Origin: Verrucomicrobia bacterium UBA1731
GTDB taxonomy: Bacteria > Verrucomicrobiota > Kiritimatiellia > RFP12 > UBA1067
Assembly (NCBI GenBank): GCA_002317575.1
Contig: DCIH01000023.1
Coordinates: forward strand, 6,727-12,885
Direction: 5' to 3'
DNA: 6,159 bases
The translations under genes were made by a program, and so were the position numbers. Of the stretch, positions 1 to 6,123 are shown piece by piece (position 1 is the stretch's first letter; every line of letters begins with the position of its first letter). Under the pieces are notes generated by a model. The model ran no database searches. It was given only the letters and a program-made list of their open reading frames with translations, and was not told the origin of the DNA.

Positions 1-58
1 AGTACTTGAAGTCGCGCGTGGCGACGTCATAGTTCACGTCGGGACGGTTGGCATCCAT
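1..58 (-). CDS. Start of an unidentified gene (N-terminus only, cut by the window edge)
   Basis: Reading the minus strand from the ATG at 58 gives 19 open codons, MDANRPDVNYDVATRDFKY, before the window ends. An AGAAGG Shine-Dalgarno site (66-71) lies seven bases ahead of the ATG, and its first base is the last base of the preceding TGA stop. Codon third positions are mostly G or C, as in the neighbouring genes. Only 12 bases separate it from the ETF-QO-like gene, so it is almost certainly co-transcribed and probably translationally coupled. A second ATG at 54 is out of frame with this reading. The N-terminus shows no signal peptide or recognisable motif. ETF subunits or other flavoprotein partners would be natural neighbours, but nothing in 19 residues supports a specific product. 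Confidence 0.7.
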   Translation of the reverse strand, partial: MDANRPDVNYDVATRDFKY

Positions 59-70
59 GCTTCGGCCTTC

Positions 71-1909
71 TCAGTTCTCGTTCGAATGGAGACCGCCGGA
101 GCCGGCGGAAAAGACGACGTTCCCGTGGTCCGTGCCCGGCACCAGCCGCGCGCAGTTCCAGATGCACGCGCCGCAGTGGATGCACTTCTCGCGGTCGAAA
201 CGCGGCGTTCCGCCGTCCTCTTCCGGCGGCATCAGCGCCTGCGCGGAGCAGATCTCCACGCACGTGCGCTTCACGCAGTCGGCGCAGAGCTTCGGGTCGG
301 CGAAGGTCACATGGTCGGCGAAGCCGGCCGCGGCCTGCACTTTGCCGCCCTTCAGAAGCGCGTCCTGATGGGACATCAGAAGCTCGCCGTCGAACGGAAT
401 CGCGGGCCAGCCCTCGGCGTCCATCACCGCGTCGTGCAGCGGCAACGCCGCCTTGCGCGCGGCTGCGACGCCCGCGTCGAATTTCGCGCGGTCGAGCTTG
501 CGGCCTTTGACGGCGTCCTCCAGCGCGGGCACGCGCGTCGCCGGCGGCACGCTCCTGAACGGCAGCTTGAGCCCCGTGAAGCCGCACAGGCCTTCGCCCG
601 CCATGCCCCAGAAAAAGCTCTTATTGAACCCATTGCGCGCGCCCGTCGCCTTCGCGAGGCGCTTGTGGAGCTTGGACGACTCACGGTCCTTCACGTAGGT
701 GGCCGCGAGGTTCTCGCGCGTGAAATCCTTGCCCTCGGCGGCGAGTTTGAGAACGGCCTTCGCGAGCATCACGCCCGATTCCCACGCCTCGTCCACGCCC
801 GCGTTCGCGAGGCAGTCCGTGGTGCCGGACCCCTCGCCGATGCGCGCGAAGCCGTCGCCGACGAGATGCGGCGCGCCTTCGAGACCGGATTCGAGAATGG
901 ACTTCGCGCCCCAGGAAAGGAGTTTGCCGCCCTGGAGATGGCGCCACAGGTACGGGTGCTGCATCCAGTGCTGAAGGTAGCGGTACGTGGTGCGCACGGG
1001 CGTGTCCTGCCACGGCGCCGCGAAAATGCCGAGCGATGCGGTGCGGTTCGGCCCCACGTAGAAGAAACCGAAGATTTCGGGCTCCGGAAAACCGAGCGTG
1101 TGGATGACGGTGCCCGGCTCGAGCGTGCAGCTCTCGGGCAGCTGCACGACGGCCTTCATGCCCACGCCCCAGTCGTACTGGTGGTGGCCTGCCGGCAAGC
1201 CGAGTTTTTCGTTCAGCTTGCGCCCAACCGCGCCCACGGGGCCGTCCGCCACGACCGTGAGGGACGCCTTGATGTCCATGCCGGGCATGTAAAGGCCTTC
1301 GACGGGCTGGCCGTTCTTGTCCACGCCCTGGTCGGCCATGCGCACGCCCACGACCTTGTCGCCGTCGAAGAGCGGTTCCGCCACGGGCGAGCCGGGCATC
1401 ACCATCATGCCGCTTTCCATCGCCTTCTGCGACGCCCAGCCCATGAACGCGCCCATGTTCAGGACGAGTCCGGGCTTCTTGTCCATGAACGGCGGAATGA
1501 ACGGCAGTTCGCGCGCCTGCCATTTGCCGCCCTTCATGATCACGCCGCCGAGCTTGAAGCAGAGGTCGGAGAACTTCGTGCCGAGCCCGCGCTTGGAGCA
1601 GCCGAGGTGGTCGAAAAGATACGCGAGTTTCTCCTCCTTGACGGCGATCGCGTTCGGGATTTCCGCCGCGAGGTCCACGCCCGGGAAGGACGCCTGGATC
1701 GCCTCGGCCTTCGTGACGACGCCGGAGACGCCGAAGCCGACGTCGTCCGCGCGCTCGTAGCACTGCACCTGCAAGGGGCATCCCGGCATCGCCTTCGATT
1801 CGTAGAGCGGCGTGCCGTCTTCCTTCGTCTTCATCAGCTCCGGACCGATGGTGACGAGAAAACCCGCCGCCGCGGGCCCGAAGCCCGCCACCACCACGTC
1901 CGCCTGCAT
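71..1909 (-). CDS. ETF:quinone oxidoreductase-like FAD protein with eight-cysteine ferredoxin tail
   Basis: A 612-residue flavoprotein of the electron-transfer-flavoprotein dehydrogenase (ETF-QO/FixC) family, whose members pass electrons from ETF through FAD and an Fe-S cluster to the quinone pool. An N-terminal Rossmann strand carries the FAD motif GFGPAAAG (residues 9-16). The middle follows the ETF-QO pattern as I remember it: W158 with a PG motif near 172-173, the GMDIKASLTVVADG strand (210-223), and GGKLLSWGAKS (327-337). The C-terminus is ferredoxin-like, with C542, C545, C550, C554 and then C576, C579, C582, C586. ETF-QO normally has four Cys ligands, so four are extra here. There is no signal peptide or obvious membrane helix, so a cytoplasmic or peripheral-membrane location is inferred. 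The ATG at 1909 has AGGA only one base away, which is poor. An in-frame GTG at 1927 overlaps the previous stop (GTGA) and has AAGGG nine bases upstream, so a 618-residue form is a real alternative. Its electron donor is unknown. Confidence 0.85.
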   Translation of the reverse strand: MQADVVVAGFGPAAAGFLVTIGPELMKTKEDGTPLYESKAMPGCPLQVQCYERADDVGFGVSGVVTKAEAIQASFPGVDLAAEIPNAIAVKEEKLAYLFDHLGCSKRGLGTKFSDLCFKLGGVIMKGGKWQARELPFIPPFMDKKPGLVLNMGAFMGWASQKAMESGMMVMPGSPVAEPLFDGDKVVGVRMADQGVDKNGQPVEGLYMPGMDIKASLTVVADGPVGAVGRKLNEKLGLPAGHHQYDWGVGMKAVVQLPESCTLEPGTVIHTLGFPEPEIFGFFYVGPNRTASLGIFAAPWQDTPVRTTYRYLQHWMQHPYLWRHLQGGKLLSWGAKSILESGLEGAPHLVGDGFARIGEGSGTTDCLANAGVDEAWESGVMLAKAVLKLAAEGKDFTRENLAATYVKDRESSKLHKRLAKATGARNGFNKSFFWGMAGEGLCGFTGLKLPFRSVPPATRVPALEDAVKGRKLDRAKFDAGVAAARKAALPLHDAVMDAEGWPAIPFDGELLMSHQDALLKGGKVQAAAGFADHVTFADPKLCADCVKRTCVEICSAQALMPPEEDGGTPRFDREKCIHCGACIWNCARLVPGTDHGNVVFSAGSGGLHSNEN

Positions 1910-1923
1910 TTCCTGTCGTTCGG

Positions 1924-3702
1924 TCACTTGTTGAAGCCCTTGTGGTTCATGAATTCCCAGATGCGGTTGAGCCAATCGTAGCTGCCCGTTCCCGGGGCGG
2001 CCTTGGCCTGGAAGCAGTGGTTGCGGCCCGCGAGCGTGTGGAGGTCGCTCTGCACGTCCATGCGACGCAGCTGTTCCCACGCCTTCACGGAATTCATCGC
2101 CGCCCAGCCGTCCGCCTCGCCGTGGATGAACACCATCGGGCACGTGTCCGGGTCGAAGGAGAACTCCGGCGCGAGGCGCGCGTCGTCGGCCGTGCCGCTC
2201 GTGGTGTTCGGCACCTCGAGGCCGTCCGTGAGCGCGTACGCGGGATAGATCCCCACGGCCCACTGCACCTTGCACGGCAGCTGGTCCAGCGCGTCGATCG
2301 CGTTGTACGCGGCGTGGCGGGACGACGTGGCGCCCATGAGCGTCAGGTGGCCGCCCGCCGAGGAACCCATGATGCCGATGCGGTCCGGATCGAGCCCGCG
2401 CTTCTTGGCCTCGGCGCGGACGATGCGAATGGAGCGCTGCAGGTCCTGCCACGCCGTGACGTGCTTCGCGAGGTTGAACGGACGCGACGCGCGGTATTTG
2501 AGTGTCACCACCGTCATGCCCTTTTCGTTCAGGAAGCGGCGCGCGGGGGCGACCTCGAAACCGTCCGGCGAGTTGCCCGTGTAGCAGCCGCCCGAGTAGA
2601 TGATCTGGATGGCCTTCGTCTTGAGGGTCTTCGGCGTGTGCCACTCGAGGTAGGGCTCGAACTGGTGCTTCTGGAAGTTCGGCGTCTTGTCCTTGGGCCA
2701 CACGGCGAGCTTTTCGACGGACGCGCGCGCGTCGTCGTTCGGGAAGCGGGACATGAGCGCCACTTCCGCGCCAAGCTTGTGATCCATGTTCAACTGACGC
2801 AGAAAGCCCGTCGCCTGTTCGAACCAGTGGTCGTAGGCCGTGCCGTCCTCGCCTTTCGCGTCGTCGCCCCAGAACGGATGCGCGCGGTCGGCGAAGAGAT
2901 GGAGTTCGGAGGGAACCTTCATCTGGCGGAGCTTGCGGAACACGTGCGTGGACGTGAACGGCGAATACGGATCGCGGCCGCCGTGGAACATGCACATGGG
3001 CGCCGTCTTGGCGTCGAACTTGAAGATCGAATCGAGCTTCACGTCCGGCGCGTCGCCCTGGCGCATGTTGGGGTCGCCCAAACCGTCCGTCATGCCGTAG
3101 GCGATGGCGCCCGTGATGGCGAACGCGACGTGGCACGGCACGTCGTCCAGCGCGTCCACCTTCTCGTAGGCGGGCGTGAGCGCGCTCGTGGCGAGCAGCG
3201 TCGCGAGGTGCGAGCCGGCGCTCATCGACATCGTGCCGATGCGCTCGGGGTCGAAGCCGCGCTTCGCGGCCTGCGCGCGGATGAAGCGGATCGCGCGCTG
3301 GCCGTCCTCCCACGCGCTCTGGTAGAACGCGAGGTCCGCGGGCCGGGGCGTGCGGTAGACGAAGTTGACGCACTGGTAGCCCGCGGCCGTGAACTTCTTG
3401 TTCCACATGTCGATGAGCCCGCAGTCGCAGCAGCACCAGTAGCCGCCGCCGGAGATGAGCACGAGGCACGCGCCGTTGCGGTTCGTCTCGGCGGGCGGCG
3501 TGAGCCATTCGACGTACGCCGTGCGGTGCTCCTCCTTCTTGAAGCCGGGCTTGGCGGATTCGTCCGTCATCGCCGCGACCTGCCCCGCCTGGAAATGCGG
3601 CATCTTGCCTTCCGGCCAGATGAGTTCGCGCTCGCCGCGCTCGCCCGCGAAAACCGCCGCGGCCGCAACGGCCGCCGCCAGCAACATCTTCAACTTCATC
3701 AT
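1924..3702 (-). CDS. Secreted tandem two-domain alpha/beta-hydrolase (probable acetyl/carbohydrate esterase)
   Basis: A 592-residue exported protein. Residues 1-19 form a signal peptide (MMKLKMLL followed by an Ala/Val-rich core), with likely cleavage after VFA at 19. Two homologous alpha/beta-hydrolase domains follow, at about 28-310 and 333-592, of the COG0657-like esterase type often annotated as acetyl xylan esterase. Domain 1 has the oxyanion loop ISGGGYW (83-89), nucleophile S161 in SMSAG, acid D244 in HGGRD, and H275 in RAHPF. Domain 2 has YSGGCYT (369-375), S448 in GSSAG, D531 in HGEAD, and H562 in GRNHCF. Both triads therefore look complete. Domain 1 has Ser instead of Gly at the first position of GxSxG and a CCCDC cluster at 90-94. 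GAGG (3706-3709) lies three bases from the first ATG and six from the second (3699), so the second Met may be the true start. The gene follows the thioredoxin stop by five bases. Substrate is inferred from family and from the nearby CE15 gene; peptide or other ester substrates are not excluded. Confidence 0.88.
   Translation of the reverse strand: MMKLKMLLAAAVAAAAVFAGERGERELIWPEGKMPHFQAGQVAAMTDESAKPGFKKEEHRTAYVEWLTPPAETNRNGACLVLISGGGYWCCCDCGLIDMWNKKFTAAGYQCVNFVYRTPRPADLAFYQSAWEDGQRAIRFIRAQAAKRGFDPERIGTMSMSAGSHLATLLATSALTPAYEKVDALDDVPCHVAFAITGAIAYGMTDGLGDPNMRQGDAPDVKLDSIFKFDAKTAPMCMFHGGRDPYSPFTSTHVFRKLRQMKVPSELHLFADRAHPFWGDDAKGEDGTAYDHWFEQATGFLRQLNMDHKLGAEVALMSRFPNDDARASVEKLAVWPKDKTPNFQKHQFEPYLEWHTPKTLKTKAIQIIYSGGCYTGNSPDGFEVAPARRFLNEKGMTVVTLKYRASRPFNLAKHVTAWQDLQRSIRIVRAEAKKRGLDPDRIGIMGSSAGGHLTLMGATSSRHAAYNAIDALDQLPCKVQWAVGIYPAYALTDGLEVPNTTSGTADDARLAPEFSFDPDTCPMVFIHGEADGWAAMNSVKAWEQLRRMDVQSDLHTLAGRNHCFQAKAAPGTGSYDWLNRIWEFMNHKGFNK
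1927..3621 (-). repeat. Internal duplication within the tandem esterase (two protein-level repeat units)
   Basis: The two halves of the hydrolase, encoded at about 2773-3621 and 1927-2706, align along their whole length. Matching landmarks in the same order include IWPEGKMPHFQ with VWPKDKTPNFQ, YVEWLTPP with YLEWHTPK, NFVYRTPRP with TLKYRASRP, RGFDPERIG with RGLDPDRIG, SAGSHL with SAGGHL, VDALDDVPC with IDALDQLPC, and MTDGLGDPN with LTDGLEVPN. Many positions differ, so this is an old gene duplication and fusion rather than a recent DNA repeat. A short linker of about 20 residues separates the units. Confidence 0.85.
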
Positions 3703-3707
3703 TTACC

Positions 3708-4016
3708 TCACTTCACCAGCTGCAAAAGCCGTTCCTTCTCCATGTACCCGACGCCCTGGTTCACGACCTGGCCGTTGCGGAAGACGAAAAGCGCGGGAAT
3801 GCTCATGATGCCGTACTTCTGCGCCAGGCCCGGCGCTTCGTCCACGTTCACCTTGCCGACCTTCAGCTTGCCCGCCTGCTCCTTGGCGACCTCTTCGATG
3901 ATCGGCGCGAGCATGCGGCACGGACCGCACCACGGCGCCCAGAAATCGACGAGCACCGTGCCCGGATGCTTGAGGACCTCCGCCTCGAAATTTCCCTCGT
4001 TCAGCGTCACTTCCAT
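3708..4016 (-). other. Possible internal translation start giving a free 102-residue thioredoxin
   Basis: Within the CcdA-thioredoxin frame, Met228 (ATG at 4016) begins exactly where a stand-alone thioredoxin would, giving 102 residues, a normal thioredoxin length. A full AAGGAGGT ribosome binding site sits five bases ahead of it. A soluble product from this start would lack any signal or membrane segment and would stay in the cytoplasm with an intact WCGPC active site. Production of both the fused and the free form is inferred from sequence only; the fused frame has no stop between the two parts. Confidence 0.55.
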
Positions 4017-4697
4017 CTTGACCTCCTTCTTTTCCGAAACAGCATTCTCCACGCGATCAACCGTGTCACTTTCCCGCGCAACGCCGATCATATACCCGCC
4101 CAGCGCGATCAAAAACGCCGCCGAGAGCGCGTTGACGAGTTCGTAGTGGCGCTTCACCCACGTGAACACGACGTTGAGCCGATTCAGAAGTAGCGCGGCC
4201 GCGACAAAAGGAATGCCCAATCCGGCCGTGTACGCCGCGAGCATCAGCGCGCCCTGGGCGGCGCCGCCTTCCGCCGCGGCCTGCATCAGCGCCGCGCCCA
4301 GGAAGGCGCCCACGCACGGCGTCAGATTGACGGCATACAGCACGCCGAAGACGAACGCCGCCCAATGTCCGCGCCCGACTTCGCGCGCACCGAGGCCCTT
4401 GAGCGGCAGACGGAACACGCCCAGGAACGCGAGCCCCAGCGCGATCATCGCGATCCCCGAAACGACCGTCACGAGGGCGCGGTGCGCGGCGAGCACCGTT
4501 CCCACGCTGCCCGCGAAAACGCCCAGTGCGACGAACACCAGCGAAAAGCCGAAAACGAACGCGACCGCCCGCGTGGCGGTGCGCGCCGCGCCGCGGTTTT
4601 CGGCGGCGAAATACGCCACGTACGCCGGCAGAAGCGGCAACACGCACGGCGACACGAAGGACACGACGCCTTCCAGGAATGTCCACAAGAACTGCAT
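3708..4697 (-). CDS. CcdA/DsbD-type thiol-electron transporter fused to thioredoxin
   Basis: A 329-residue membrane protein. Residues 1-207 are a CcdA-like core with six hydrophobic helices at roughly 4-30, 44-69, 74-95, 112-136, 147-171 and 187-206. They carry the two family cysteines, C18 in SPCVLPLLPAY and C128 in NLTPCVG. This family relays electrons from cytoplasmic thioredoxin to acceptors outside the membrane. A charged linker (208-227) leads to a complete thioredoxin domain (228-329) with WCGPC (256-260), the buried Asp of VDFWAPW (D251), Lys282 and the cis-Pro of SIPAL (P301), all features of a reducing cytosolic-type thioredoxin. Basic residues cluster in loops 1, 3 and 5, which by the positive-inside rule puts both termini outside the cytoplasm. 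No Shine-Dalgarno site precedes the ATG at 4697, but a promoter just upstream predicts a leaderless transcript. The stop lies five bases before the tandem esterase start. A frame-fusing sequencing error is unlikely, because the linker is in frame with normal codon use. Confidence 0.9.
   Translation of the reverse strand: MQFLWTFLEGVVSFVSPCVLPLLPAYVAYFAAENRGAARTATRAVAFVFGFSLVFVALGVFAGSVGTVLAAHRALVTVVSGIAMIALGLAFLGVFRLPLKGLGAREVGRGHWAAFVFGVLYAVNLTPCVGAFLGAALMQAAAEGGAAQGALMLAAYTAGLGIPFVAAALLLNRLNVVFTWVKRHYELVNALSAAFLIALGGYMIGVARESDTVDRVENAVSEKKEVKMEVTLNEGNFEAEVLKHPGTVLVDFWAPWCGPCRMLAPIIEEVAKEQAGKLKVGKVNVDEAPGLAQKYGIMSIPALFVFRNGQVVNQGVGYMEKERLLQLVK
4021..4028 (-). promoter_or_regulatory. Consensus Shine-Dalgarno site inside the CcdA-thioredoxin frame
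   Basis: The minus strand reads AAGGAGGT, a full match to the anti-Shine-Dalgarno complement, followed by CAAG and then ATG at 4016, so GGAGG is five bases from the start codon. It is encoded over K224, E225 and V226 of the fusion protein. It is the best ribosome binding site in the window, better than those of the separately encoded genes, which argues that it is used rather than a chance effect of the Lys-Glu codons. Confidence 0.6.
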
Positions 4698-4713
4698 GCC
4701 CGAAATTATATCA
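4697..4713 (-). promoter_or_regulatory. Extended -10 promoter, probably giving a leaderless transcript
   Basis: The minus strand carries TGATATAAT (4713 down to 4705), a perfect extended -10 element (TGnTATAAT), in otherwise GC-rich DNA. Seven bases (TTCGGGC) separate it from the A of the ATG at 4697, so transcription should begin at or within one base of the start codon. No Shine-Dalgarno site precedes that ATG, which fits leaderless translation. No good -35 hexamer is present at 16-18 bases, as is usual for extended -10 promoters. Confidence 0.65.
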
Positions 4714-4717
4714 CGTT

Positions 4718-4739
4718 TGACGGCGTCCTGACCCCGTCA
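4718..4739 (-). promoter_or_regulatory. 22-bp imperfect dyad at the CE15 stop and upstream of the -10 element
   Basis: On the minus strand the arms TGACGGGGTC and GACGCCGTCA flank a two-base AG centre, and nine of the ten arm positions pair. The first arm contains the TGA stop of the CE15 gene. As DNA it spans about -21 to -42 relative to the predicted start at 4697, where a dimeric regulator could bind. As RNA it could fold into a hairpin with a CAGG loop ending the CE15 transcript, but no U-run follows, so a standard rho-independent terminator is unlikely. Confidence 0.4.
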
Positions 4740-6089
4740 GCGGCCCAGGGCGCGGTCGGCGAAATCGAGAAGCCACACCCAGTCGCAGGCCGCTATGCCG
4801 TGCGCTTCCGAACGGCGCACATAGGCGACGTCCTTGCCGATGGCCGAGGTGTCGAAATCGTCCGGCCAGGCGACGTCGGGGAGGCCCGTCTTGCCCAGGA
4901 ACGCCCACACGGGGCCCGCCGCCTTGAGCGCCAGAAACTCACCTTCCGTGTCGAACCACGGTTCGTCGAACCCCTGGATCATCAGCGCGCGCGGCGCGAC
5001 GCACGCGAGGAAGAGATGCTGGTCGAAGGTGAGCGTCTTCCAGGGTTCCTTCGCGTACTTCGCATACGCCGTGCAGTACCAGTGGGTGAACGAACGGTTT
5101 TCGGTGGAGACGTTTTCGCCGTAGTTGCGTTTCGCGAGCGGCGCGCCGCCGCCGCCCGTCTGGTTCGGAACGCACACCGCGAAGCGTTCGTCGCGCGCGG
5201 CCGCCATGAGCGCGCTCTTGCCCAACCTGGAATATCCCGTCACCACGGACTTCTTCGCGTCGATTTCGGGAATGCGCTCGGCAAGGTCGAGACCGCGCGA
5301 AAGCGACCAGCCCCACGCGCCGATCGCCGTCACGTTGTCCGTGCGGTTCGTGTCGCGCGGTCCCCACAGTTCGAACACGCCCGTGTAGGCGAAGGGATTC
5401 TGCTGGAACTTGGGGTTCTTCTCCCAACGGTCCGGATCCGGGGAGACCTCGCAGTAGCACGCGCTCATCACGGCGTATCCGCGCGCGAGGATGACGCCCA
5501 GCGGGAAGACCGTCCGACTGGCGGGATTCTGCAGCAATCCGCGCGTGGTTGCGACCGTGGCATGATCCTTGACGCCTTCGCCGTCGCGGCTCCACCCCGT
5601 CTGCAGGGGAATGTCCTCGTCCGGCACGAGCTCCTGGTTGCCGTTGTAGTTCAGGAACGAGATGACCGGCACGGGCTTTTTCGCATGCCGCGGGATCCAC
5701 ACGATCCAGGTGACGCACGGACCGGACTTGTCCGCCTTGAACCACATCCTGTACTGCTGGCGGATCGCGAAGCCGCCGACCGCCACCTTTTCGTCGGCGA
5801 GTTCCGTGACGAGCGCCTCGGGCTTCGGCGGTTCCGCGCCGTACATCTCGCGCGCGAAGATTCCCAGAATCTCAAGCCGGCGCGCCTTCCAGTCGGCGGC
5901 CGTCTTGACCTTGCGCCCGTCGACGAAAGTGAGCGGATCCTCCAGCGTATACGGTTCGATTTTCGACTTGTCGTAATTCGGGTTCTGCACGAACACGTCG
6001 CGGTCCATGACATGAACCGTCTCCGCGCCCGCCACGCATGCGACGGCAATCGCCGCCGCGGAGAATACATGTTTCGAAAAGCGTTTCAT
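4737..6089 (-). CDS. Secreted CE15 4-O-methyl-glucuronoyl methylesterase
   Basis: A 450-residue exported esterase of carbohydrate esterase family 15. This family cleaves ester bonds between the glucuronic acid side groups of xylan and lignin alcohols. Residues 1-22 are a signal peptide (MKRFSKHV, then a hydrophobic core) with likely cleavage at AGA before E23. The nucleophile is S287 in GYSRLGK (285-291), the CE15 GxSRxGK signature. The glycine-rich stretch GGGGAPLAKRNYGE (312-325) ends in the probable acid E325. The block QHLFLACVAPRALM (357-370) and WFDTEGEF (378-385) match bacterial members, and H430 in EAHG is the catalytic His. Length is normal for bacterial CE15. Start choice: the ATG at 6089 has GGGAGGA about nine bases upstream and begins directly with the signal peptide; a TTG at 6107 would add six residues encoded by the ribosome binding site itself. 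Such proteins are often mislabelled acetylxylan esterase. The preceding gene ends 34 bases upstream, suggesting an operon. Confidence 0.93.
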   Translation of the reverse strand: MKRFSKHVFSAAAIAVACVAGAETVHVMDRDVFVQNPNYDKSKIEPYTLEDPLTFVDGRKVKTAADWKARRLEILGIFAREMYGAEPPKPEALVTELADEKVAVGGFAIRQQYRMWFKADKSGPCVTWIVWIPRHAKKPVPVISFLNYNGNQELVPDEDIPLQTGWSRDGEGVKDHATVATTRGLLQNPASRTVFPLGVILARGYAVMSACYCEVSPDPDRWEKNPKFQQNPFAYTGVFELWGPRDTNRTDNVTAIGAWGWSLSRGLDLAERIPEIDAKKSVVTGYSRLGKSALMAAARDERFAVCVPNQTGGGGAPLAKRNYGENVSTENRSFTHWYCTAYAKYAKEPWKTLTFDQHLFLACVAPRALMIQGFDEPWFDTEGEFLALKAAGPVWAFLGKTGLPDVAWPDDFDTSAIGKDVAYVRRSEAHGIAACDWVWLLDFADRALGR

Positions 6090-6123
6090 CTCGACTTTTC
6101 CTCCCAACTTTTCGCGCGCGTTT

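Noticed and set aside
86..1981. A 631-residue plus-strand open frame
   Set aside because: It is antisense to the well-supported ETF-QO-like gene, with low-complexity Arg/Ala/His composition and no recognisable domain.
71..3508. A 1145-residue minus-strand open frame joining the ETF-QO-like gene to 533 upstream codons
   Set aside because: The upstream part runs out of frame through the tandem esterase and gives an Arg/His/Ala-rich product with no domains. It is a GC-driven shadow; the real protein begins near 1909 or 1927.
1942..4146. A 734-residue plus-strand open frame
   Set aside because: It lies antisense to the tandem esterase and thioredoxin genes and is rich in Arg, Val and His. It has no recognisable motif. 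Long antisense frames are expected opposite GC-rich genes.
4718..4739. The dyad as a rho-independent terminator
   Set aside because: A stem can form, but the bases after it (AACGTGATATAAT) contain no U-run, so I kept it only as a dyad of unknown role.
4737..6089. Acetylxylan esterase as the product of this gene
   Set aside because: The GYSRLGK nucleophile signature, the position of the Glu and the PR-x-L and GEF blocks are those of CE15 glucuronoyl esterases; the acetylxylan label is a common misannotation.
6090..6107. TTG at 6107 as the CE15 start
   Set aside because: The extra six codons are the ribosome binding site itself (GGGAGGA). The ATG at 6089 starts the signal peptide directly and has proper spacing.
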